Shown: positions 23,823 to 32,720 of the stretch, piece after piece
How the letters are laid out: every line of letters starts with the position of its first letter
Numbering within the stretch: the first letter of the stretch is position 1
Origin: Spirosoma montaniterrae
GTDB taxonomy: Bacteria; Bacteroidota; Bacteroidia; Cytophagales; Spirosomataceae
Assembly: GCF_001988955.1 (NCBI RefSeq)
Contig: NZ_CP014263.1
Coordinates: forward strand, 3,938,001-4,002,000
DNA length: 64,000 bases
Direction: 5' to 3'
Made by a program: the position numbers and the translations under genes
The notes under the pieces: model-generated
What the model saw: the letters and a program-made list of their open reading frames with translations, nothing else
Told to the model about the DNA's origin: nothing
Database searches by the model: none

Positions 23823-25430
23823 ATGCAAAAACTACTTCTATCCGGTATAGCTACACTGTTTGCAGCAGTTGGCTTTGCCCAATCGAACACCAGCACAGTA
23901 AATCAGGATGGTACCAGTCAGACCGCCAGCGTCAGTCAGGCCGGTTCGAGCCTTACCTCCACCGTCAGCCAGGTCGGTCCTGGTTCTAACTCCGCCAATT
24001 CGGGCATTAGCATTCAGATTGGAACGGGTCATCAACTGACCATTAACCAGAACAACTCAAGCTACAACCGGGCAGGTATTTGGCAGGAAAACACAAGCGG
24101 GCCAGGCAGCAACACCGCGACGATTAACCAGAATGGTAACAGCGGCAACGGAGCCACGGCTCTGCGCCCGAACGACACCCGCACAACCACTCCCAACGCT
24201 CTGTTGGGTAACTGGGCGGGCGTGAAGCAGATTGGTTCGGGCAATAACGGTACTATCAATCAGAACGACGCGGGCACTGTCAACAACTTTGCCGAAACCT
24301 GGCAGTGGGGCACGGGCAATAGTGCCACCACGAATCAGAATGGCGGAGCCAAAGACAACAAAGCCGAGGTTTTTCAGGGCAACGACAAACGGGAATCCTC
24401 GCCCGATGCCGAAGGGGCAACAGATGTTAATGTAACGGGTAATACGGCCAGCATCGATCAGTCGGGCAGCGTTCTCAATACGGCTAAGGTTAAGCAATTC
24501 AGTAATACCAATACGGCCAGTGTTGAGCAGTTGGGTGCTTTCAGCAGCAGCAACACTGCTTTCATTCAGCAGGGCGCAACAGGAGCTTCGTCGGCGGTGG
24601 CGGGTGGTAATACAGCGCTGATTCAGCAGAACGGCAACACCAGCCAGGGAAACTCGGCAACGGCGTTGCAAACCGGAACGGGTGGTTTAGCGCAGGTAAT
24701 TCAGGTCAACAACAGCAACAACAACATCGGTTTTGTGCAGCAGATTGCCGGTACTGGTTCGAGCGGCTACGTTCGTCAGATTGGCGACGCGCAAAGCAAC
24801 AGCGGCACCATTATTCAGACGGGCGATTTTCATAACGCCCTTGTTGAGCAGGGAACTGGCTCATCGTCAAATTTCGGCACCATCAATCAGGGCATTGCCG
24901 GCGTAACCCTGTCAGACCATGCTACGGCTTATATCGGGCAGGTTAGCGGAGCCAGTTCGGGCACGGCTACCATCAACCAGAATCAGGCAAGCGTGGGCAG
25001 CTACAACAAAGCCTTTGTTCTGCAAACCGGTGTTACAACGGGCAACCTCGCCACCGTCACGCAGGAGAATTCATACAACACGGCTGGGCTATTGCAGACA
25101 GGCGCAGGCAGCAACACGGCTACGTTTGGTCAAACCGGCGGTTACAACGTGATTAACGGCCCGGCCTCGGTCAACAGTGGTTTCTTCGGCTCGCTGGACG
25201 CGGCCCGTCAGGATGGCAACGGCAACAAAATGACCGTAACGCAGAATGCCGGTACGTTCGGTACAATGACGACCAGCAACACGGCTACGCTCAGCCAAAC
25301 GGGTACCAGCAACACACTCTCGGTCGATCAACTCATTACTACGGCGGGTGGCAGCAACTTAAGTACCATCAATCAAAACGGCATGATGAACTCCGTAACC
25401 GTGACGCAGGTCAACGGCGTAACGCCCTAA
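23823..25430 (+). CDS. Curlin-repeat amyloid subunit, 535 aa
   Basis: Signal peptide ending near VGFAQ. The opening repeats (NTSTVNQDGTSQTASVSQAG, SSLTSTVSQVG) are nearly identical to those of the 552- and 540-aa paralogues. The central module follows the group pattern: GNWAGVKQ near residue 128, NFAETWQWG near 155, AEVFQGNDKR near 181, then an acidic non-repeat loop and VNVTGNTASIDQ. Roughly twenty curlin repeats in all. The C-terminus ends TVTQVNGVTP. Expected substrate of the CsgG channel. A terminator follows. Confidence 0.9.
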   Translation: MQKLLLSGIATLFAAVGFAQSNTSTVNQDGTSQTASVSQAGSSLTSTVSQVGPGSNSANSGISIQIGTGHQLTINQNNSSYNRAGIWQENTSGPGSNTATINQNGNSGNGATALRPNDTRTTTPNALLGNWAGVKQIGSGNNGTINQNDAGTVNNFAETWQWGTGNSATTNQNGGAKDNKAEVFQGNDKRESSPDAEGATDVNVTGNTASIDQSGSVLNTAKVKQFSNTNTASVEQLGAFSSSNTAFIQQGATGASSAVAGGNTALIQQNGNTSQGNSATALQTGTGGLAQVIQVNNSNNNIGFVQQIAGTGSSGYVRQIGDAQSNSGTIIQTGDFHNALVEQGTGSSSNFGTINQGIAGVTLSDHATAYIGQVSGASSGTATINQNQASVGSYNKAFVLQTGVTTGNLATVTQENSYNTAGLLQTGAGSNTATFGQTGGYNVINGPASVNSGFFGSLDAARQDGNGNKMTVTQNAGTFGTMTTSNTATLSQTGTSNTLSVDQLITTAGGSNLSTINQNGMMNSVTVTQVNGVTP

Positions 25431-25447
25431 CAACGTCTTTACGCGTA

Positions 25448-25484
25448 CCCGAAGCCGTTGGTCAGAATGGCTTCGGGCTTTTTC
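25448..25484 (+). terminator. Rho-independent terminator between curlin genes
   Basis: Stem cccgaagcc (25448-25456) against ggcttcggg (25469-25477), 12-nt loop, then ctttttc. It separates the 535-aa and 526-aa subunit genes only 87 bp apart. Confidence 0.85.
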
Positions 25485-25516
25485 AGTTCACACAAAAAAT
25501 ATAACTACTCTCTTTT

Positions 25517-27097
25517 ATGAACAAGTGGCTTCTATCCGGCATGGCTACGCTTGCATTTGCAGCGGTCAGCTTTGCCCAAACTAACACCGCGACCGTGTCG
25601 CAAACGGGAAACGCCAATTCGGCCTCGGCTGTGCAAGGAGGATCGGGTAACACGTCTACCATTACTCAGGGTGGTCCACTGGGGCCGAGTTCGCAACCCA
25701 GTAGCCTTAATAACAAAGCCTTGTCGGACCAATCTGGTAAAAACCACACAGCAGTTATTAATCAGAACGGCGACAGCTACTTCCGCCCGTCGAAGTTCAA
25801 TGAAGCCTCGATTACGCAAAGTGGCACAGCCACATCAGGCAACTCGGCTACAGTTAACCAAAACAGCAGCGGTGGCAGTGCTTACCGGGGCAGCAATGGG
25901 AATTTAGCCGTTGGCGATGGTAACAACGCGATTGTGATTCAGGATGGCACCAACACGGCAGTGGTGAATCAGAACGATGTTCCGGCAAATAGCAGTTCTA
26001 AAAATCTGGCAACCGTTACGCAGTATGGCAGCAACACAGCTACCGTTACGCAAAACGGTGGTACGGATAACTGGTCAGATGTAAAGCAGGGTAGCAGTAG
26101 CCTGCCTGCAACCGGCAACAAAGCTATGGTTGATCAAACCAGTGGCGCTACCAACGATGCCTTCGTTACGCAGAACAGCAACAGCAACTATGCAGATGTT
26201 CAGCAGGGGGCCACAGGTACAACCAGCAACACGGTAAGCATCACACAAGGCGATGCACTGGCTGTTGGTACGTCGAGTAGCAACACAGCCATCGTAGATC
26301 AGGTAGATGGTACGAACACCGGCAATCTCGCGACTATCCTGCAAACGGGTCAGAATGGCCTTGTTAATATCAAGCAGGACAATAACTCGGGCAGCAATCA
26401 GGCGTTCATCACGCAAGTGTCGGGTACTGGCAACCGCGTAGAGGGTCAGCAGTCGTTTAACTCGAACGTCAATCTTGTGACAGTTACGCAGTATGGCAAT
26501 AACAACCAGGTTGGGTATGAGCAGGTGTTTGGTGCAAACAATACGCTCACTGTAAATCAGGGGTCGGCAGCAACAACCAGTACAAACAACCGGGTGCAAA
26601 GCTATCAGAAAGATTACAGCGACTATGGCACCATCACAATCAACCAGAACGTGACAACATCGGGAGGTGACAACATTGTTGTTGCTGAGCAAGGCATTAG
26701 CGGCCCACCCCGTTCGGTAAGCAACGTTGCCACTTTCAGCCAGGAAGGCAGCTTTAACGAAGCACGCTTGCGCCAGACTGGGGTAGGTAGCAATACGGCT
26801 ACCGTTACGCAGACCGGGAATTATAACAAACTCACCGGCCCACAGGTGGTTCTGTTCCCTGGTGGCAATGGTGCCCTGCAAGATGGTTCGATGAACAAAA
26901 TGACCGTCACGCAGGCTTCGGGTTCGCTCGCTACGGCATTGGTTAACAACACGGCGAATCTGAGCCAGACGGGCACCAGCAACACGCTGTCGGTTAATCA
27001 ACTGATTAGTTCGGCAGGCGTGGGCAACCTGAGCACCGTTACGCAGAATGGCATGATGAATCAGGCCATCGTGCAGCAGAACGGTGTGACGCCTTAA
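25517..27097 (+). CDS. Curlin-repeat amyloid subunit, 526 aa
   Basis: Signal peptide ending near VSFAQ, then about twenty curlin repeats. It differs from its neighbours: the opening reads NTATVSQTGNANSASAVQGG, and the central region has SDVKQGSSSLPATGNKAMVDQ where others have the QG[ND][DE]xR module, so the Trp/acidic module is lost or was never present. The last quarter again matches the group (LSQTGTSNTLSVNQLI, then GNLSTVTQNGMMN) and ends QQNGVTP. The mix suggests recombination between paralogues. A terminator lies on each side. Confidence 0.9.
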   Translation: MNKWLLSGMATLAFAAVSFAQTNTATVSQTGNANSASAVQGGSGNTSTITQGGPLGPSSQPSSLNNKALSDQSGKNHTAVINQNGDSYFRPSKFNEASITQSGTATSGNSATVNQNSSGGSAYRGSNGNLAVGDGNNAIVIQDGTNTAVVNQNDVPANSSSKNLATVTQYGSNTATVTQNGGTDNWSDVKQGSSSLPATGNKAMVDQTSGATNDAFVTQNSNSNYADVQQGATGTTSNTVSITQGDALAVGTSSSNTAIVDQVDGTNTGNLATILQTGQNGLVNIKQDNNSGSNQAFITQVSGTGNRVEGQQSFNSNVNLVTVTQYGNNNQVGYEQVFGANNTLTVNQGSAATTSTNNRVQSYQKDYSDYGTITINQNVTTSGGDNIVVAEQGISGPPRSVSNVATFSQEGSFNEARLRQTGVGSNTATVTQTGNYNKLTGPQVVLFPGGNGALQDGSMNKMTVTQASGSLATALVNNTANLSQTGTSNTLSVNQLISSAGVGNLSTVTQNGMMNQAIVQQNGVTP

Positions 27098-27107
27098 CTG
27101 CTATCTA

Positions 27108-27157
27108 TAATCCGCTCCGCCACGGCACTGACCTGCCGGGCGGAGCGGATTAGTTTA
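27108..27157 (+). terminator. Rho-independent terminator after the 526-aa curlin gene
   Basis: Perfect 14-bp arms (taatccgctccgcc, 27108-27121, against 27139-27152) with a 17-nt loop and a short T-rich tail. Confidence 0.8.
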
Positions 27158-27209
27158 GTGCCGATAGCTAAATCTACTGAAAGGCAGTGCAGCCTGAGTT
27201 AAACAGTTG

Positions 27210-27217
27210 TAGTTTTG
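27210..27217 (+). promoter_or_regulatory. TAnnTTTG-type -7 box upstream of the 552-aa curlin gene
   Basis: TAGTTTTG lies 61 bp before the start codon at 27279, just after a terminator, where a promoter is needed. The -33 element is not obvious. Confidence 0.4.
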
Positions 27218-27278
27218 TTTCAGCTCTCTTTCGGGCATCCTAATCCCTCTCGTCAATATATTCTTTTAACAACGTTTC

Positions 27279-28937
27279 ATGAAGAAAGCCTTACTATCCG
27301 CATTACTTACCGGTATTAGCGTTGCTGGTTTCGCGCAAAACAACACATCGACCGTAACCCAGGGCGGCACGAGCCAGACCGCCAGTATCGGGCAAGCTGG
27401 CAATAATCTGACCTCAACGATAAGCCAGTCGGGGGTGAGTAATGCCACGAACCTCGCTATTGTTGACCAAACCAATCAGCATAGCGTCATTTTCACCGGC
27501 ACCAACCAGTATCAGAACGCCATTATCAATCAAAACAACGGGTCGGTCAATAACCGGGCTGGCATTCTGCAACGGGGCAGTGGCGTATCGGCGGCACAGT
27601 CGAATACAGCGACCGTAAATCAGAACAACAGTGGCAGCGGCACCACCGGCCTCCAAACAGGCAACCGCACGGCCAGCCGGGCGGGTTTAGGCAACTGGGC
27701 TGGCGTTGAACAGGTCGGAACGGGCAATGCAGCGACCATCAATCAGAACGACGGAGCCAAAGCCAATTTTGCCGAACTCTGGCAACGGGGCACTGATAAT
27801 ATAAACACCAGCATCACGCAGTCGGGCGGCACCAACAACAAAGCCGAAATTTTTCAGGGCGACGACCGGCGGCTTGTCGATCCGGATGTAGATGGCACCA
27901 ACGGCGTGAACGTATCGGGCAACTCGGCCATTATTGACCAAAGCAATAGCACCGACAACACGGCTAAGGTTAAGCAGTTCAGCAACAGCAACACGGCCAC
28001 GGTTACACAAACCGGCACGGGCAGCCAGGGCAACGACGCGTTTATCCGGCAGGGAAAAAGCCTTGACGATGATGGCGTTAACGACGTGACGGGTGGCATC
28101 ACCAACACGGCCCTGATTCAGCAGACCGGCAGCAACAGCAGCGGCAACTCGGCATCGGCCATTCAGACCGGCAGCAACGGCACCGCCAGTATCTACCAGA
28201 CTGGTAACGTGACCGAAAACGTAGCGTTTATCGACCAGATCAGCGGATTCCAGAATTCAGGTACTATCAACCAGACATCGTTTGGTGGCGCAACTACCGA
28301 CAATGAAGCCTACATTACGCAACATGGCGATGCCGCCGGAGCTTATCACATTGCCGTAATTACGCAGGATGCCGCCACAAGTAATTTTGCTGCTATACAG
28401 CAGGGGCGCACCGGTGGTAGCTCCAGCAACAACCGGGCGTTTATCAATCAGGTATCGGGCATCTCATCGAGTTCGGCCACAATTAATCAGAACACAACCG
28501 TTGACGGCACCAACAACAAAGCGCAAATCGACCAGTTGGCAAGTACGCTCAACCAGGCCACCATGTCGCAGCAAGGTTCCAGTAACGTAGCGGGGTTGAT
28601 TCAAACGGGTGCAGGCAACAATACGGCCACGATTACGCAGACGGGTAATTTCAACGTAGTAGGTGGGCCAGGCACAACAACGCAGTTTAACAGCCTGCCC
28701 GCCAACAGCTTTGCCATCCAGAACGGCTCAGGCAACACCATGACCGTGGTGCAGGATGGGGCCGGTGCCACGTCGGGTAACTTTAATCAGGCGGTATTGA
28801 GCCAGATTGGGAACAGCAACCTGATCGATTTGCAACAAACCATTACGTCGGGCGGGTCGGGGAATATCAGCACCATTAACCAGAACGGCAATAGCAACTC
28901 AGCCGTTGTTCGTCAGCTAAACGGTGCAACACCCTAA
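27279..28937 (+). CDS. Curlin-repeat amyloid subunit, 552 aa
   Basis: Signal peptide ending near AGFAQ. Opening repeats NTSTVTQGGTSQTASIGQAG match the 535-aa paralogue. Central module: GNWAGVEQ near residue 137, NFAELWQRG near 162, AEIFQGDDRR near 190, an Asp-rich loop (DPDVDGTNG) and VNVSGNSAIIDQ. About twenty-two repeats in total. The C-terminus ends VVRQLNGATP. The next curlin gene follows after 65 bp with no terminator, so these two probably share a transcript. Confidence 0.9.
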   Translation: MKKALLSALLTGISVAGFAQNNTSTVTQGGTSQTASIGQAGNNLTSTISQSGVSNATNLAIVDQTNQHSVIFTGTNQYQNAIINQNNGSVNNRAGILQRGSGVSAAQSNTATVNQNNSGSGTTGLQTGNRTASRAGLGNWAGVEQVGTGNAATINQNDGAKANFAELWQRGTDNINTSITQSGGTNNKAEIFQGDDRRLVDPDVDGTNGVNVSGNSAIIDQSNSTDNTAKVKQFSNSNTATVTQTGTGSQGNDAFIRQGKSLDDDGVNDVTGGITNTALIQQTGSNSSGNSASAIQTGSNGTASIYQTGNVTENVAFIDQISGFQNSGTINQTSFGGATTDNEAYITQHGDAAGAYHIAVITQDAATSNFAAIQQGRTGGSSSNNRAFINQVSGISSSSATINQNTTVDGTNNKAQIDQLASTLNQATMSQQGSSNVAGLIQTGAGNNTATITQTGNFNVVGGPGTTTQFNSLPANSFAIQNGSGNTMTVVQDGAGATSGNFNQAVLSQIGNSNLIDLQQTITSGGSGNISTINQNGNSNSAVVRQLNGATP

Positions 28938-29002
28938 AGAAGGGCTACAACAGCCTTATGCCTGTGTTTTTATTCACCGTACACCATATCATAGAGCACG
29001 CA

Positions 29003-30625
29003 ATGAAGCAGATAACCCTTACTTTGTCACTTGCCTTAGCGGCCATAACGGCATGGGGGCAGACTAACACATCCACGATTAGTCAGACGGGCGTTAGTCA
29101 GCAAGCCAACGTTAGTCAGACCGGTTCGGCACTGACGAGCGTGATTAGTCAGGTTGGTACGCCTACGTCGAATACGGGCAATGTGGGGTTGGTTATTCAG
29201 TCAGGTACCGGGCATATTTTGTCAATCTCTCAGAACGGGTCGAACTATAACCGGGCGGGCGTTACCCAAACGGGTACGTCGCCGGGCAGCAACACCGTTA
29301 CGATTGCCCAGAACAATAATGGTAACGGCAACACAAGTCTGCGTAGTGCCGACCCGGCTACGTCGGCGGTTGGCAACGGCAACTGGGCCGGAGGCTGGCA
29401 ATTGGGCAGCAGTAACTCCATTCGGATCCGGCAGAACAACGCCGGCACAACCCAGAATTTTGCCGAAGCCTGGCAGCAGGGAACCAGCAATGAAGCCGAT
29501 ATACAGCAAAGCCGGGGCGTTGATAACCGGGCCGAGATTTTTCAGGGTAACGAACAGCGGGGAGGTGGCCCGGCAGCCGGTAGCCTGCCTACGGTAAACG
29601 TGACCGGAAATGTCGCTGATATTGACCAGGAGCGTGGTCTTCGTAACGATGCTTCTATCCGGCAGTTCAGCAATAATAACCGGGGCGAAGTAAATCAGAA
29701 CGCCATTACCAGCACCGATAACCTGGCAACGATTCAGCAGGGCGATGGCACCGACCCGTCTGGTCAGCGTGAGAACACGGCGATCATCGAGCAGAACAAC
29801 ATCAGTAACCTCAACATTGCCAACATACTTCAATTAGGTAGTGAAAGCGAGGCCGAAATAAACCAGGATGGCGTTAGTGGTAGTGGAGGCTCTTCGACCA
29901 ACATAGCGTCTATCACACAAACGATTGGCAGTGACGAAAACGAGGCCCGTATCGACCAAAGCAGTGGCAATAGTCTGCTCTCGGAACGCAATAACGCTAC
30001 CATTGTTCAGAAAGGCGAAGACGGACGTACTCACATCCGGCAAACCATTGCTGCTGCTGATAGCAAAGGGAGCATTGAGCAGGGTACGGGTAGCGACAAC
30101 GACCGGGCTTACATCTGGCAGGGCCGCACATCGTTCGCTACGGCCACCATCACGCAAAACCTGACCGCTACGGGCCGGGACAACATCGCCAGCATTCAGC
30201 AGGGTAACGGCACCGTTGGGCAGGGCAGCAGTTTATCGGCCACAATAGCGCAGGAAGGCAGCCGCAACGACACCCGCCTGCTGCAAATTGGTTCGGCCAG
30301 CAGTGCTACGGTATCGCAAACCGGTAATAATAACGTGGTGACTGGCCCCGGCTTAGGCACTACGCCATCGGGGGGCGAAGGCACGCTACTCGGCGGTTCG
30401 TATGCCGTTCAGAATGGGAGCAGTCACCAATTGACCATTACACAAACATCGCCGGGCGGAGGAAATACAAGCATTTTCAATACTGCCGATGTTCAGCAGT
30501 TGGGTACGGGCAATGTATTGATTGGTATGCAGACAGCTCAAACGGCGGGCAACCTGATGACCGTTCGGCAAGATGGCAATACCAATCAGGCGTTCATCCA
30601 GCAAAACGGTATCGTTACACCTTAA
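29003..30625 (+). CDS. Curlin-repeat amyloid subunit, 540 aa
   Basis: Start ATG 29003 chosen because it begins the signal peptide (ending near TAWGQ). Opening repeats NTSTISQTGVSQQANVSQTG. Central module: GNWAGGWQ near residue 126, NFAEAWQQG near 151, AEIFQGNEQR near 176, then VNVTGNVADIDQ. Compared with its neighbours it carries more Glu and Arg between repeats (NEARIDQSSG, LSERNNA). The C-terminus ends QQNGIVTP. Probably co-transcribed with the 552-aa gene and closed by a strong terminator. Confidence 0.9.
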   Translation: MKQITLTLSLALAAITAWGQTNTSTISQTGVSQQANVSQTGSALTSVISQVGTPTSNTGNVGLVIQSGTGHILSISQNGSNYNRAGVTQTGTSPGSNTVTIAQNNNGNGNTSLRSADPATSAVGNGNWAGGWQLGSSNSIRIRQNNAGTTQNFAEAWQQGTSNEADIQQSRGVDNRAEIFQGNEQRGGGPAAGSLPTVNVTGNVADIDQERGLRNDASIRQFSNNNRGEVNQNAITSTDNLATIQQGDGTDPSGQRENTAIIEQNNISNLNIANILQLGSESEAEINQDGVSGSGGSSTNIASITQTIGSDENEARIDQSSGNSLLSERNNATIVQKGEDGRTHIRQTIAAADSKGSIEQGTGSDNDRAYIWQGRTSFATATITQNLTATGRDNIASIQQGNGTVGQGSSLSATIAQEGSRNDTRLLQIGSASSATVSQTGNNNVVTGPGLGTTPSGGEGTLLGGSYAVQNGSSHQLTITQTSPGGGNTSIFNTADVQQLGTGNVLIGMQTAQTAGNLMTVRQDGNTNQAFIQQNGIVTP

Positions 30626-30647
30626 ACCAGTTTTTGTTCGCCACTTA

Positions 30648-30688
30648 ACAGCCCGCTACAACTTCTGTAGCGGGCTGTTGGCTTTTTA
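30648..30688 (+). terminator. Rho-independent terminator after the 540-aa curlin gene
   Basis: Perfect 13-bp arms (acagcccgctaca, 30648-30660, against 30666-30678), 5-nt loop, then a T-rich run. Confidence 0.9.
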
Positions 30689-30752
30689 TTAAAGTTTACC
30701 AGATGGTGGCTGAAATTTATCAGACGGAAGGTGGCAAACATAAGTACGTATC

Positions 30753-30760
30753 TACATTTG
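30753..30760 (+). promoter_or_regulatory. TAnnTTTG-type -7 box upstream of the 572-aa curlin gene
   Basis: TACATTTG, the same octamer as at 23217-23224, lies 49 bp before the start codon at 30810. A weak -33-like ggtg lies about 19 bp upstream. Confidence 0.45.
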
Positions 30761-30809
30761 TTGATAATGTACCGGAGTTAAGGTTACAATCAGCAAACAC
30801 TGCATTTTT

Positions 30810-32528
30810 ATGAAAAGAATACTTCTTTCGACAATAGCTGTCTTATGCTTCGTGGGCAGTTATGGGCAGAACAACACAGTGACCATTACGCAGGGCGGCA
30901 CCAGCAACAATGTCTCCGCTGTGCAGGGTGAAGACATACCGGGCTTTCCGGGAACCGCATCACAGGGTGCTCAAAACCTGACCACTGAAATTAGCCAGTC
31001 GTCTAACGGCGATATCAGCGAAAACAACAACAATCTTGGCATTACCTTTCAGGTAGGTAGAAATCATAGTGCTATAATCCGACAGAATGGCACAGCGACC
31101 TACAACCGGGGGGCCATCAGTCAGATGAACACTGACGGCAGCGGGGGCGGCAACGAAGCCATTATTCGGCAAAACAACAGCGGGGGAAGTGAAATGCAAA
31201 CCGGTACCCGAACCAATATCAACCCCGACGCAGGAAACTGGGCAGGCGTTTGGCAAAACGGCAGACAAAACGATGCGCTAATCAATCAAAGCCGTCGAGA
31301 TGACGGCTGTGGTTGTGGCGAAGAACCGCCCATTGACAATGATGAGCCTGTTCCAACGGGTTTCTTCGAAGGCGGGAACGTTTCGGGTAACTTTGCTGAA
31401 ACATGGCAACAGGGGAACAACAACACGGCCCGCACACGCCAGCAGAATAGCCGACAAAATATGGCTGAAATTTTTCAGGGGAACGACCGGCGTCCGGTGG
31501 CAAATGATGAAGGGCTGACCGATGTTTTTGTGAAAGACAATGAAGCTCGTATCAACCAGATATACAGTCAACAGAACGTTGCCAGGGTTAAGCAGTTGAG
31601 CAACGATAACTGGACCCGTGTACTGCAAAACGGGCCCAGTAGCACCAGTAACACAGCGGTAGTTACACAGGGCAACGGTGTTAATCTGAACAATTCGGGC
31701 GGCAACCGGGCACTCGTTGAGCAAACGTATAATGCCGAAAATAACGTTGCCAACATTCTGCAAACGGGTAAAGACAACCGGGCCGAGATAGAACAGTATT
31801 CGTTTGCAGGCAGCATCAGTAACACGGCTTCGATTACTCAAACGTTTGGCGGTAGCAACAACGAAGCTGAAATTTATCAGGGCGGCATTGCAGAACCGAA
31901 CGCCACTGAAAACAATATGGCCTCTATTTTACAGCGCGGCAACGATGGTATTGCTATCATCTGGCAGTACCGGGGTTCGGACAATAACACTGCCGACATT
32001 ACGCAGGGCCGCAATTCAACCAGCGACCGGGCTTACATTTCGCAGTACGAATCAACATCGGGGTCGGCTACCATTGTGCAGAATCAAACCGCCACCGGTG
32101 GCGAAAACGTGGCAGAAATCGAACAGACCGGCAACGAGAACATTGCCAATTTTCGGCAGGAGGGCAATAACAACAGAGCCGGTGTGCTTCAATTTGGCGA
32201 CGGACCAGGTCGGAACCGTGGCCGCTTCCGGCAGACGGGCGACAACAATACTATTCAGGGGCCGGGCGAAGCCAATAATTTCAATGAGTTGGGAGCAGGC
32301 GGGTATGCCGTGCAGGAAGGTCGCCGTAATGATATGCAGGTAGATCAGACATCGACAGGTTCGTCATTTGCCAATACGGCGGTTCTTTTCCAGAACGGTC
32401 GTAACAATGATATTATACTCAACCAAACCACCAACTCCGGGGCCACGGGAGGTAACTTGAGTACGATTAGCCAGAACGGTAATTTTAATTCATCGACTAT
32501 TACACAAGTCAACGGTGTAACGCCTTAA
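30810..32528 (+). CDS. Curlin-repeat amyloid subunit with Cys-containing acidic insert, 572 aa
   Basis: Signal peptide ending near GSYGQ. Repeats are more charged than in the paralogues (NRAEIEQYSF, NEAEIYQGGI). Central module: GNWAGVWQ near residue 141, NFAETWQQG near 194, AEIFQGNDRR near 219. Between the first two lies an insert of about 30 residues containing CGCG (Cys167 and Cys169), an acidic stretch EEPPIDNDEPVP and FFEGGN; these are the only cysteines I see in the mature curlin proteins of this locus. The C-terminus ends TITQVNGVTP. It may be a specialised cap, branch or metal-binding subunit. Confidence 0.88.
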   Translation: MKRILLSTIAVLCFVGSYGQNNTVTITQGGTSNNVSAVQGEDIPGFPGTASQGAQNLTTEISQSSNGDISENNNNLGITFQVGRNHSAIIRQNGTATYNRGAISQMNTDGSGGGNEAIIRQNNSGGSEMQTGTRTNINPDAGNWAGVWQNGRQNDALINQSRRDDGCGCGEEPPIDNDEPVPTGFFEGGNVSGNFAETWQQGNNNTARTRQQNSRQNMAEIFQGNDRRPVANDEGLTDVFVKDNEARINQIYSQQNVARVKQLSNDNWTRVLQNGPSSTSNTAVVTQGNGVNLNNSGGNRALVEQTYNAENNVANILQTGKDNRAEIEQYSFAGSISNTASITQTFGGSNNEAEIYQGGIAEPNATENNMASILQRGNDGIAIIWQYRGSDNNTADITQGRNSTSDRAYISQYESTSGSATIVQNQTATGGENVAEIEQTGNENIANFRQEGNNNRAGVLQFGDGPGRNRGRFRQTGDNNTIQGPGEANNFNELGAGGYAVQEGRRNDMQVDQTSTGSSFANTAVLFQNGRNNDIILNQTTNSGATGGNLSTISQNGNFNSSTITQVNGVTP

Positions 32529-32549
32529 TTGACTTCTGTTATCCTGAAG

Positions 32550-32585
32550 AGGCACCGCTGTTCACTTGCAGTGGTGCCTTTTTTG
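32550..32585 (+). terminator. Rho-independent terminator after the 572-aa curlin gene
   Basis: Stem aggcacc-gctg against cag-tggtgcct around a short loop (32550-32578), followed by six Ts. It isolates the fibre-subunit genes from the downstream nucleator/secretion genes. Confidence 0.85.
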
Positions 32586-32720
32586 TATACGGATGTTTTC
32601 TATACTGGTTAAACAGACTGTGCCACCACCGCCCAATTAATTTACCTGCCGTTTACTACGATGGCGATTATTTTTCAGGCAAAAGACAGTATCTTTCGAC
32701 TGAAAAGTTTTACTAAAGTT

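Noticed and set aside
32661..32720. 20-codon extension of the CsgB-like protein
   Set aside because: It would place a non-signal sequence before a clear signal peptide starting at 32721.
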